From Streptomyces clavifer (GTDB lineage Bacteria; Actinomycetota; Actinomycetes; Streptomycetales; Streptomycetaceae), in NCBI GenBank assembly GCA_014651175.1, contig BMWJ01000006.1, positions 62,001 to 126,000 of the forward strand: 64,000 nt of DNA, given 5' to 3'. The notes below the pieces were generated by a model. The model was not told the DNA's origin, searched no databases, and worked only from the letters and a program-made list of their open reading frames with translations. The translations under genes and the position numbers were made by a program. This document shows, piece after piece, positions 1 to 8,000 of the stretch (its first letter is position 1; every line of letters begins with the position of its first letter).

Positions 1-161
1 GGCCCGCCGTGGTCGGCCGGGATCTGGGCGGAGAGCTGTCCCGCCGCGGCGAGCTTGCGCACCACGTCCTCGGGCAGCCGGCCCGTCCGGTCCCAGTCGC
101 CCGCCCGGTCGCCGACCAGCTCGGTGACGGCCGAGGCCGCCGCTGCGACGGCTTCACGCAC
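1..161 (-). CDS. acyl-CoA dehydrogenase, N-terminal fragment (FkbI-like), cut by window edge
   Basis: Only the first ~53 codons are inside the window. The reading frame starts at GTG 161 and translates to an alpha-helical stretch rich in Ala, then Asp-Arg-Thr-Gly-Arg-Leu-Pro, and ends in Ile-Pro-Ala-Asp-His-Gly-Gly. This is the usual N-terminus of acyl-CoA dehydrogenases (helix, then the 'iP.e.GG' turn). The start overlaps the end of the upstream ACP gene by 8 bases, so the two are translationally coupled. Together with the ACP and the 3-hydroxyacyl-CoA dehydrogenase it matches the FkbI/FkbJ/FkbK set that oxidises glyceryl-ACP towards hydroxy- or methoxymalonyl-ACP. That role is inferred from context. 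The FAD-binding and catalytic parts lie outside the window. Confidence 0.7.
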   Translation of the reverse strand, partial: MREAVAAAASAVTELVGDRAGDWDRTGRLPEDVVRKLAAAGQLSAQIPADHGG

Positions 162-456
162 CGGGGCCCCCGGAGGCCGGGGGGCGGAGCCGCTCGACCA
201 GCGCGGCCATCTGCAGCACGGTGCGGAAGTTCTCCATCCGCAGGTCTGCGCCGCGGACGGAGATGCCGTAGGTCCTCTCCAGATGCACCACCAGTTCCAT
301 GGCGAAGAGCGAGGAGAGCCCACCGGTGCCGAAGACGTCCGCGTCGGTCGCCCACACCCTCCCCGTGCGCTTCTCCAGGAACCGCAGCAGGTCCGTCTGT
401 ACGGTGCCGGGGTCGCCGGTGGATTCCGGCGCCGGCCGGTTGGATGACGTGGTCAT
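154..456 (-). CDS. stand-alone acyl carrier protein (FkbJ-like)
   Basis: A 100-aa protein starting at ATG 456. That ATG overlaps the stop of the preceding dehydrogenase gene by 4 bases. The phosphopantetheine site is in the motif Gly-Gly-Leu-Ser-Ser-Leu-Phe-Ala-Met-Glu-Leu (attachment Ser about residue 49), so the usual Asp of the Asp-Ser-Leu motif is Ser. The acidic helix II and the length fit discrete ACPs. Placed between a 3-hydroxyacyl-CoA dehydrogenase and an acyl-CoA dehydrogenase, it is most simply the carrier on which a glycerate-derived extender unit is built. It could instead be a general carrier for the iterative synthase. Family assignment is firm; the specific role is inference. 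Confidence 0.85.
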   Translation of the reverse strand: MTTSSNRPAPESTGDPGTVQTDLLRFLEKRTGRVWATDADVFGTGGLSSLFAMELVVHLERTYGISVRGADLRMENFRTVLQMAALVERLRPPASGGPGA

Positions 457-1346
457 GCGTGTTCTCCCTCGTACTCGTAGAAGCCGCGCCCGCTCTTGCG
501 GCCGAGGTGGCCGTCCCGCACCATCGCCAGCAGCAGGCCGCAGGGGCGGCACCCTTCGTCGCCGGTGCGGCTGTGCAGCACCCACAGCGAATCGACCAGG
601 TTGTCCAGCCCGATGAGGTCGGCGGTGCGCAGGGGGCCCGTCGGGTGGCCCAGGCACCCCTGCATGAGGCGGTCGACGGACTCGGCGCTCGCCGTGCCCG
701 CCGCCACCACCCGTACCGCGTCGTTGATCATGGGATGCAGGATCCGGCTGGTGACGAATCCCGGTGCGTCGTCGACCACGATCGGCTCCCGGCGCAGGGC
801 GGTGAGCAGCGTCCGCAGCGCGTCGAGGGTCCCCTCGCCGGTGTGCGTGCCCCGGATGACCTCGACCGTCCGGATCAGGTAGGGCGGATTCATGAAGTGG
901 GTGCCGATCAGGTCCGCCGGCCGGGCCGCCGCGCGGGCCAGTTCGTCAATGGGGATCGCCGACGTGTTGGAGATGACCGGGGTGCCGGGCGCGACCAGCG
1001 CGGACACCTCCGCGAGGACCTTCGCCTTGGCGTCGGCGTCCTCGGTGACCGCTTCGATCACCGCGGTGGGAGCCGCGTCCTGGCCCGTCACCAGGTCGGT
1101 GAGCGACAGGCCGGTGACGAGCGCGCCGGGGGCGGCCCCGTCGGGCAGCGCGCCCATCAGCCGTGCGGTCCGCACCTGGTGGCCGACCCTCTCGGGGGCG
1201 TCGTCCAGCCGGCGCCGGTCCAGGTCGATCAGCGTCACCGCGATCCCGTGCCCGATGGCCAGGGCGGCGATGCCCGACCCCATCACTCCCGCCCCGAGCA
1301 CAGCCAGTCGCTGTCCGGTGGCGGGCGTACCGCTCTCCGCTGCCAT
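453..1346 (-). CDS. 3-hydroxyacyl-CoA dehydrogenase family protein (FkbK-like)
   Basis: A 297-aa protein with the N-terminal NAD-binding motif Gly-Ala-Gly-Val-Met-Gly-Ser-Gly (about residues 18-25). It also has the family's Asn-Thr-Ser segment (about 146-148), a His-Phe-Met-Asn-Pro-Pro segment around the catalytic His, and a C-terminal Gly-Arg-Lys-Ser-Gly-Arg-Gly-Phe-Tyr-Glu-Tyr motif. ATG 1346 is preceded by a GAGAGG ribosome site. The gene is coupled to the ACP and acyl-CoA dehydrogenase genes. In methoxymalonyl- and hydroxymalonyl-ACP pathways the FkbK-type enzyme oxidises the C3 hydroxyl of ACP-bound glycerate, and I infer the same here. A beta-oxidation role is the alternative but is unlikely inside this operon. 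Confidence 0.85.
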   Translation of the reverse strand: MAAESGTPATGQRLAVLGAGVMGSGIAALAIGHGIAVTLIDLDRRRLDDAPERVGHQVRTARLMGALPDGAAPGALVTGLSLTDLVTGQDAAPTAVIEAVTEDADAKAKVLAEVSALVAPGTPVISNTSAIPIDELARAAARPADLIGTHFMNPPYLIRTVEVIRGTHTGEGTLDALRTLLTALRREPIVVDDAPGFVTSRILHPMINDAVRVVAAGTASAESVDRLMQGCLGHPTGPLRTADLIGLDNLVDSLWVLHSRTGDEGCRPCGLLLAMVRDGHLGRKSGRGFYEYEGEHA

Positions 1347-1463
1347 GTCGCCTCTCTTTCGGACCCGGCTCGGCCTGCCTCCCGGGCTACGTCTGAACTC
1401 TGAACACGGTGGACGCCGACGGCACCGGGGGCGGTTGGGGAGCCTCCGGGCCGTCGTCGTCGG

Positions 1464-2573
1464 TCACTCCTCCGAGCGGCTCGCTTCGGTCCGCCGGGGC
1501 CGCGGCGGCACGAGGCCGCCCGTCGGTTCCGTGTAGAACTGCTGCGCCCACTGCCGGTAGCGGCCGATCGGACCGTCTCCCTGGGCGAGCTTCGGCTGCT
1601 CGACGTGCTCCTGGTGGTGCCACATCAGCAGGTCGGCGCCGGTGTCGACGCCGGCCACCCGCTGGAGGACGGAGCTGAGCAGCCGGGCGACGGGCGTCGC
1701 CACCGCGCGCCCGACCGTCGCGGGCACGCCGGGGATGCCGTTCAGCTCCAGCTTCGTGCCGAACCGGAGCTGGATGCGTCCCGGGCCGGTCGGGGTCGCG
1801 TGCAGCATCACGTAGAGGTTGCCCGCGTCCCGGGGCAGTACGGACCGGGCGGCGATGGTGCCCAGTCCGATCACCGTGAGCGTGTAGGACTGGCGGAACC
1901 CTCGCATGACGGTGCCGCGTGCGGTCGCGGTGACGGTGCTGACCGGTTCCCCGGTCACCGGTGTGCCCTCGATGTCGAGGTCCTTGAGACCGTGCAGCGC
2001 CGGCAGGTGACCCCAGTCGAACGCGTTCTCGATGACGTCCTGCGGGTGGCCGGCGATGTCGTAGGTGTCGTGGCTGAAGGGCTGCCGGTCGTCCATGGGG
2101 AAGTCGGGGACGTCCCACTCCGGGGGCAGGCCGAGGGCGTGCCACCACACGTAGACGGAGCCGTTGGCCTCGCACACCGGGTACTGCGCCAGCGAGGCCC
2201 TCGGAGGCGGCTTGTCGTAGCCCGTGCGCACGCAGACGCCGGCCGGGTCGAACGCGAACCGGTGGAAGGGGCAGACGATGTCCTCCCCCTCGACCGATCC
2301 GCCGACCCCGAGGTGTGCTCCCAGGTGCGGGCACCGGGGCCGGACCGCCCGCAGCACGCCCGCGGTCGTCCGGTAGACGACGACCTCCGCGCCCGCGAGC
2401 GGGCGGGTGAGGACCGATCCGGGTCTCACCTCGTCGGCGAAGGCAAGGCAGAACCACCCGTTCGGGTAGGGGCGGGAGGGGGCGTGCAGGGTGTCGGCCG
2501 GGGCCGCCCCGCCCAGGTCGGCCGCCCGGGAGCGGAGGAGCTGCTTCACTAGGGGCTTCAGGTGAGGCTTCAC
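1464..2573 (-). CDS. Rieske non-heme iron oxygenase (terminal oxygenase)
   Basis: A 369-aa protein starting at GTG 2573, one base after the P450 stop, with an AGGAG site at ideal spacing. The Rieske [2Fe-2S] ligands are visible as Cys-Pro-His-Leu-Gly (about residues 81-85) and Cys-Pro-Phe-His-Arg-Phe (about 101-106). The mononuclear iron site is present in the segment Asn-Ala-Phe-Asp-Trp-Gly-His-Leu-Pro-Ala-Leu-His. This layout belongs to single-component terminal oxygenases of the KshA/ring-hydroxylating type, which need external reductase and ferredoxin; neither is encoded nearby. It is expected to hydroxylate, desaturate or cyclise the polyketide product after the synthase acts. The substrate is unknown. 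Confidence 0.9.
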   Translation of the reverse strand: MKPHLKPLVKQLLRSRAADLGGAAPADTLHAPSRPYPNGWFCLAFADEVRPGSVLTRPLAGAEVVVYRTTAGVLRAVRPRCPHLGAHLGVGGSVEGEDIVCPFHRFAFDPAGVCVRTGYDKPPPRASLAQYPVCEANGSVYVWWHALGLPPEWDVPDFPMDDRQPFSHDTYDIAGHPQDVIENAFDWGHLPALHGLKDLDIEGTPVTGEPVSTVTATARGTVMRGFRQSYTLTVIGLGTIAARSVLPRDAGNLYVMLHATPTGPGRIQLRFGTKLELNGIPGVPATVGRAVATPVARLLSSVLQRVAGVDTGADLLMWHHQEHVEQPKLAQGDGPIGRYRQWAQQFYTEPTGGLVPPRPRRTEASRSEE

Positions 2574-2574
2574 G

Positions 2575-4032
2575 TCATCGCTCCTGATGCTTCACCGGGC
2601 AGGTGGCGACGCCCGGCTCCGTGGACGGCCGGGCGGGTGCGGGCGCCTCCGCGTGGGCCCCGTGGCTCTCGGCACCGCCCGCCCACCGCTCGCCGAGCCG
2701 CAGGCTCAGCCCGCGCGAACTCAGGCTGGTCTCCACCTTCGGCCGGAACGGCTTGTCGCCGACGGGGGTCAGCTCCCAGCGGGCGACGATGGCGGTGAGG
2801 GCCAGGATCGCCTCGGTGAGGGCGAACTGGTCCCCGATGCACTTGCGGGGACCGGCGCCGAACGGAATGTAGGTGGCCCGGTCCGGCTGGGCGTCGAGCC
2901 AGCGGTCCGGGTCGAACCGGTCGGGCTCGGTGTAGAGGTCGGGGCGGCGGTGCAGGAGGTACGGGCTGAGCACGAGGGTGCTGCCGGCCTTGAGCCGTAC
3001 GCCGCCGAGCTCGGCGTCCTGCCGGACGGTGCGGGTCATCATCCAGGCGGGCGGATACAGCCGCAGCGTCTCGGTCACCACCCGGCCGGCCAGTCCGAGC
3101 GAGGGCAGGTGAGCGGGATCGAGCTTCTCGCCCTTCAGGACGTTGTCGGTCTCGACCTGGAGGCGGTGCTGGACGTCCGGGTCGGTGGCGAGCAGGTGCA
3201 GCGCCCAGGCCAGGGTGATGGCCGTGGTCTCCATCCCGCCGAGGAAGAAGGTCAGCGCCTCGTCGGCCAGTTCACCGTCGCTCAGCTGCTTCCGGCCGTC
3301 CTCGCTCTCCTCGTCCACCGCCCCGACCAGTGCCGAGAGCAGGTCGGCGTGGTCGGTCGGATCGGCCCGCCGCTCGGCGATGATCTGCGCGATCGTGTCC
3401 GAGAGCCGCTTGCGGGCCCGGTCGTACCGCCGCTTCTGCGGGGTCGGTACCTGGCGCAGCAGGGCCGGGGTCATCATCCGGCGGAAGAACGCGCTCACGA
3501 TGGTGGCGGTGTCGGCCAGGGCCCGCCGCATGGTCTCCTCGGGCAGCGCCCCGCTGAACATCGTCTGCATGGTGGCGCGCGTCGTGAGCGTCATCATCTC
3601 CTGGGTGATGTCGAGGACGTCGCCGTCCCTCCAGGATCGCGCCTTCAGCTCGGCCGCCTGGGCGAACACGGCTCCGTACCCCGGGAGCCGGGCGGGGTGG
3701 AACGAGGGCTGGCACAGCCGGCGTTGCCGCCGGTGCAGGGTGTACGAGCAGGTGGACAGGCCGTCGCCGATGACCTCGCGGATCCGGTCGTAGATCGGGC
3801 CGCCCTTGTCGAAGACGCGGTCGTTCAGGAACACCTGCCGGGTCAGGTCCGGATCGCAGATCATCACCGCGGAGCTCGGACCCAGCCGGACGCGGACCAT
3901 CGTGCGGTACCCGGACAGGGACATGATGAACGCCAGCGGATCGCGGAGCAGGGGCAGTGCGTGGCCCAGCAGCGGCAGACGCTGCGGGGCGAGCGGGACC
4001 GACGCGGTGGTCGCCGTACTCGTGTCTGTCAT
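2575..4032 (-). CDS. cytochrome P450
   Basis: A 485-aa P450 with all main landmarks. There is an I-helix Gly-Gly-Met-Glu-Thr-Thr (oxygen activation), a Glu-Thr-Leu-Arg ExxR motif in the K helix, and the heme loop Phe-Gly-Ala-Gly-Pro-Arg-Lys-Cys-Ile-Gly. I chose ATG 4032 over ATG 4044 because the AAGGA/GAGG ribosome signals sit directly on the earlier ATG. The gene is 19 bases after the KSIII-like gene and 1 base before the Rieske gene. It is longer than typical soluble bacterial P450s (~400 aa) and resembles CYP102/CYP4-like or biosynthetic epoxidase types, with a Pro/Ala-rich tail of about 35 residues. Tailoring of the polyketide is inferred from position. Confidence 0.92.
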   Translation of the reverse strand: MTDTSTATTASVPLAPQRLPLLGHALPLLRDPLAFIMSLSGYRTMVRVRLGPSSAVMICDPDLTRQVFLNDRVFDKGGPIYDRIREVIGDGLSTCSYTLHRRQRRLCQPSFHPARLPGYGAVFAQAAELKARSWRDGDVLDITQEMMTLTTRATMQTMFSGALPEETMRRALADTATIVSAFFRRMMTPALLRQVPTPQKRRYDRARKRLSDTIAQIIAERRADPTDHADLLSALVGAVDEESEDGRKQLSDGELADEALTFFLGGMETTAITLAWALHLLATDPDVQHRLQVETDNVLKGEKLDPAHLPSLGLAGRVVTETLRLYPPAWMMTRTVRQDAELGGVRLKAGSTLVLSPYLLHRRPDLYTEPDRFDPDRWLDAQPDRATYIPFGAGPRKCIGDQFALTEAILALTAIVARWELTPVGDKPFRPKVETSLSSRGLSLRLGERWAGGAESHGAHAEAPAPARPSTEPGVATCPVKHQER

Positions 4033-4051
4033 GGACAGCCTCATTCCTTGG

Positions 4052-5068
4052 TCATCGACCGGCCGGTGCCGCGGCGGGGTCGCGGGTGACTTCGAGCAGC
4101 GCGGTCGTCCAGCGGAAGCCGAGGCCGAAGCTGATGACGAGGATGCGTTCCCCGGCCCGCAGCGAGCCGGAGCGGAACAGCCGGTCTAGAGCGAGCAGGA
4201 CGTCGCTCGGGCCTGCGTGGCCGAGGTGCCGTCCGAAGGTCCAGCTGGTGTCGCCGGAACGGACGCCGAGCGGTGAGCCGGCGAGCACCATGTCGAGCAC
4301 GACCGATCCGATCGCGATGGCCACGACGTGCGAGATGTCCGCCGGTTTCGACGCGGTCTCGTCGAGGACGGTCTCGACACAGCGGCGGGTCGAGCGTTGC
4401 AGCGCATCGATGTGGGGCATGAGTCCGGTCTCCTCGGCGAGGAACGGCCGGCCGGTGCCGGTGTGTCCCTTCCTGGCCCGGGTCAGGAACTCCAGTCGCG
4501 GTTCGGCGGCCTGGGCGGTCGCCGCCAGGCGGGCGAAGCCCGTCCCCCGGGTGACGACGGCGGCGGCGCCGGCGTCTCCGGCCACGTAACCGGTCTCCCG
4601 GACGTGGCCCCACCGCCCGGCCGGGAAGCGGGCACCGGCCGTGACCAGCGCGGCGTTCGCGTGCGGCCTCGCGGTGAGGTGTTCGGCCGCGGTGACGAGT
4701 GCGGCGGCACCTCCGTCACTTGCGGCGCCGACCTCGATCCCGGTGGTGTCCGGTCCCCCGAGCACCCGCAGCAGGTAGGGCGCGGGGGTGTAGTGGTCCT
4801 CGTCCTGGAAGTGGGCGTGCACGAGAAGGCTGAGGTCGGCGCCGGTGACGTCCGCGTGGCGCAGCGCCTTGAGGCCGGCGCGGGCCGCCATCTGCGTCGC
4901 GGTGTGGTCCGTCGAGACGGCGGCCGAGGTGAATCCGTTGAGCGCCGCCATGGAGGGCTCCGCGGTGCCGTCCGACGGTTCGTGCTCGCGCTTGACGGGC
5001 GGTATCCACGCACCGGTCCCGGCGATCGTGATGTCCTGCCACAACACTGCTGTCTCCTCGGCTGTCAC
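4052..5068 (-). CDS. KSIII-like acyltransferase with Ser in place of the active-site Cys
   Basis: A 338-aa thiolase-fold protein of the FabH/KSIII superfamily; GTG 5068 overlaps the PKS stop as GTGA. At the nucleophile position the motif reads Glu-Val-Gly-Ala-Ala-Ser-Asp-Gly-Gly, so Cys is Ser117. The FabH His-Gln-Ala-Asn segment is absent. The FabH Asn region reads Gly-His-Ala-Gly-Pro-Ser-Asp, giving His284 and Asp289. The C-terminal Phe-Gly-x-Gly-Phe-Arg-Trp motif is kept. DpsC, the anthracycline starter-unit enzyme, is a known KSIII-like protein with a Ser-based Ser-His-Asp triad, and this sequence could form the same triad. It may load a starter unit or make an ester or thioester bond. 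Decarboxylative FabH chemistry with Cys-His-Asn is excluded by these residues. Confidence 0.85.
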   Translation of the reverse strand: MTAEETAVLWQDITIAGTGAWIPPVKREHEPSDGTAEPSMAALNGFTSAAVSTDHTATQMAARAGLKALRHADVTGADLSLLVHAHFQDEDHYTPAPYLLRVLGGPDTTGIEVGAASDGGAAALVTAAEHLTARPHANAALVTAGARFPAGRWGHVRETGYVAGDAGAAAVVTRGTGFARLAATAQAAEPRLEFLTRARKGHTGTGRPFLAEETGLMPHIDALQRSTRRCVETVLDETASKPADISHVVAIAIGSVVLDMVLAGSPLGVRSGDTSWTFGRHLGHAGPSDVLLALDRLFRSGSLRAGERILVISFGLGFRWTTALLEVTRDPAAAPAGR

Positions 5069-8000
5069 GAAAGGGGCGGCTGGGGAACGCGGGGGTGGGG
5101 CCGGACCAGTTCTCCGCTGTGGTCCAGGGCGTGTGCGCTGACCCCGGTGATCCGGGCCAGCACCCGGCCGTCGCCGGTGGCGGCGGTCAGGGCACCGGTG
5201 GCGAAGTCGCAGTGCAGCCGGATCTCCGGGTGGTCCGCGCTGAGCCGGCAGTCGTTGCCCGGCCCGCTGAGATCGACCTCGTCGAGGCCGGCCATGGGCC
5301 CGACCAGGGGCGGGCTGTCACCGCGGGGTGGCAGCAGCAGCAGGTGCACCATCGCGTCGAGCAGGATCGTCGGTACGGTCGTCCCGGCCAGGGCCGGAGC
5401 CCAGGCCTCGTGGTCGAGACGGAACCTGCCGCTGTTGCCGTCCGGCCCGCGGGCGTAGTCGCCGGTGCCGGCGAACGGGCCGGTGAGGGAGATCGGCGGG
5501 TCCGGGGAGTAGACGGGCATCGCGAAGTCGGGCTGGGGTTCGTAGGAGGAGCAGTCGGGCGGTCCGGGGAGTTCGGGGAAGCGGTCCGCCAGTACGACCT
5601 TGGTCTCGCACAGCAGGTCGTTGAAGCGCAGCACCTTGCCGTTCCTGCCGATCCGGTGCGCCGTCATCCTGACGGCCACCTCGGCCCGGTCGTGCTTCCG
5701 GCTCGTGACCCGGGCCTCCACCGCGACGGTGCGCGGCGGCCCGGCGAGCCTGATCTTGATCGACGCCCGGCAGACGAGCCCGCGGAAACCGGTGACCACG
5801 AGGCCGGGGCAGAGCGCCGCGGCCGCGCCGGCCGCGGCCTCCAGGGTGAAGGTGCCGGGCAGCGTGTACTCCCCGTTGACGCGGTGGTGGCGCATCCAGC
5901 GCCCGTCCTGCTCGGCCAGGGTGCTCGGGTCCCAGGTCTTGGTGAAGACCGCCCAGTCCGTGCCGCGGTACAGGACGCCGTCGAGCAGCGGCGTGGCCAG
6001 ATCCGGGTCCGGCGGGGCGGGCGGCGGGGCGTCCGGGGCGGGGACGGACAGCTCGCCGGAGGAACCGTGGGTGCTGATTCCGCGTCGGCCCAGCAGGACC
6101 CGTTCCTCCTCCCGGATGAAGAACACCACCCCGCCGGCCGGTGGCCGGGTCACGGCGGAGAGGAACTGCGCCTGTCCTTGCGCGGTGCTGATGTAGGCGT
6201 CCATCCCGTTGCGTTTGAGGGTCTCCCGCATGGTGGGGCTGCTGGCGACGCCGACCTCCCGCCAGCCGCTCCAGAGGACCGAGACCTCGTCGTGGCCGTC
6301 CGGTGCGTGCCGCTGGGCCCGGGCGCTCGCGTACGCGAGGTACTCGTTGACGACGCAGTAGTCGATGTCACCGGGTGCGGGAGCGAGCGTCGCGAGGGTG
6401 CTGAAGTTGCACCAGATCCGGGGCGCCCGTCCGGCGAGGGCCCGCTTGAGGTTGCGGTAGCCCGTCGCCTTCGTGGCCCGGACCGCCCGGAAATCGGTGA
6501 GGGTCTTGGCGTGCAGCGCACGCGAGCGCAGGTCGAGGACGGTGTTGATCAGGAGGTCGATCCGTCCGTGCCGGTCGTGGACCTCGTCGAGGACGGCGGC
6601 GGTGCGCTCGGCGTCGAGGACGTCGCACACCCGGTGGTGGACACGGTCCGGGCCGCACAGTTCGGCGAGCCGCCGCACCGTGCCGCGTACCTCCAGGCGT
6701 GCCCGGGCCCTCTCGTAGGCGGCACGCAGCTCGGCCACCGACACCTCGGGCCGTCTGCGGCGTTCGGCGGCCATGAACTCGGCCTGCGGCGGTAGTGCGT
6801 CACCGGACTCCGGCAGCGGGGTGCGGCCGATGACGTACACGTGGGGCCGGTCGCTGGTGCGGGCTACGGCGTGGAGGAGCTCGGGGGTGATCCCCCGGGC
6901 GCCGCCGAAGGCGACCACGACCGCACCGGGTGGCAGGGACGCCTCCCCGGGCGGGGGCGGTACGGCGGGGTCGTCGACGACGGCCGGGGTGAACCAGTCG
7001 CCGCCGCGGCAGGCCAGCGTGTGCGTCGGCACCTGGGCGGTGGCCGCCCGCGCGAGCTGGTCCAGGGCCGTCGCGGCGTCCGGTGCGTCGCTGAGCAGGG
7101 TCACCCCGCCGCACTGCGGGACCTCGGCCCGGACGGAACGGACGAGGCCGGTGAACAGACCGCTCAGCGGGGCCGGCAGATCGTCCGGCACCTCGCCGAG
7201 CAGGACCGCGCCGAGCGAGCCGCCGCTCCTCAGGGCGGGCAGCGCCGCCTGGAGCGTGGTGAACGTGAGGTCCTGGAGCTCTTCCATCCGGGCGGCCCCG
7301 GCGTCGTCGTCGTTCCCGTCGTCGTCGACGGGCAGCCGCGACAGGACCCGGATGTGACGCGGGACGAACGGCAGGCCGGTGAGGGCGGCGGGCGCGTCCT
7401 CGGGCGGTACATGGGTGGCGGCGCCGAGGCCCGGCCGCGGTGACCAGACGGCGGTGTCGGGGCCCGTCACCGCCTGGGCGAGGTCCGGGGCGTCGGTGAT
7501 GACGATGGTGCCCGGCGGGATCCGAGCCCCGGCCGGAGCACCGGGCGGCGGGGGCGTCGGAACGAACCGGAACGTCTGGCGGCGCCCGGTGACGCCCTCA
7601 TCGGCGTACACCGGCGCGGCCGGGGTGGACCCGACGTGCTCCGCCGCGGCCGGGGCGGGTTCGGTGTGCTCCGGGGCGCGTACCGCCTGCTCCGTCTCTT
7701 CCCGGCCCGGACCGCGGTGATGCGGGGCGGCCGGCCCGGTGAACCGGATCAGCGGTGATCCGGGGGCGGCGGGCGTCACCACGGTGTCCGTTCGGGTGAC
7801 GACCGCTTCGACGACCGCCAGCAGCGCGTCCAGGGACAGGTAGGTGTGTCCGGCGCCGGCCAGCGCGGGAAGGGCGTGCGCGGGTGTCGCGGGCTGGGCG
7901 GAACCCCGACCGGCGGCCGAGGTGGAGAGGGTCCCGAGGACGGGCAGGCCGTGCTCCAGCGCGGTGGAGCGGCGCGCGACCGCCAGGACGGCGGCGCCTT

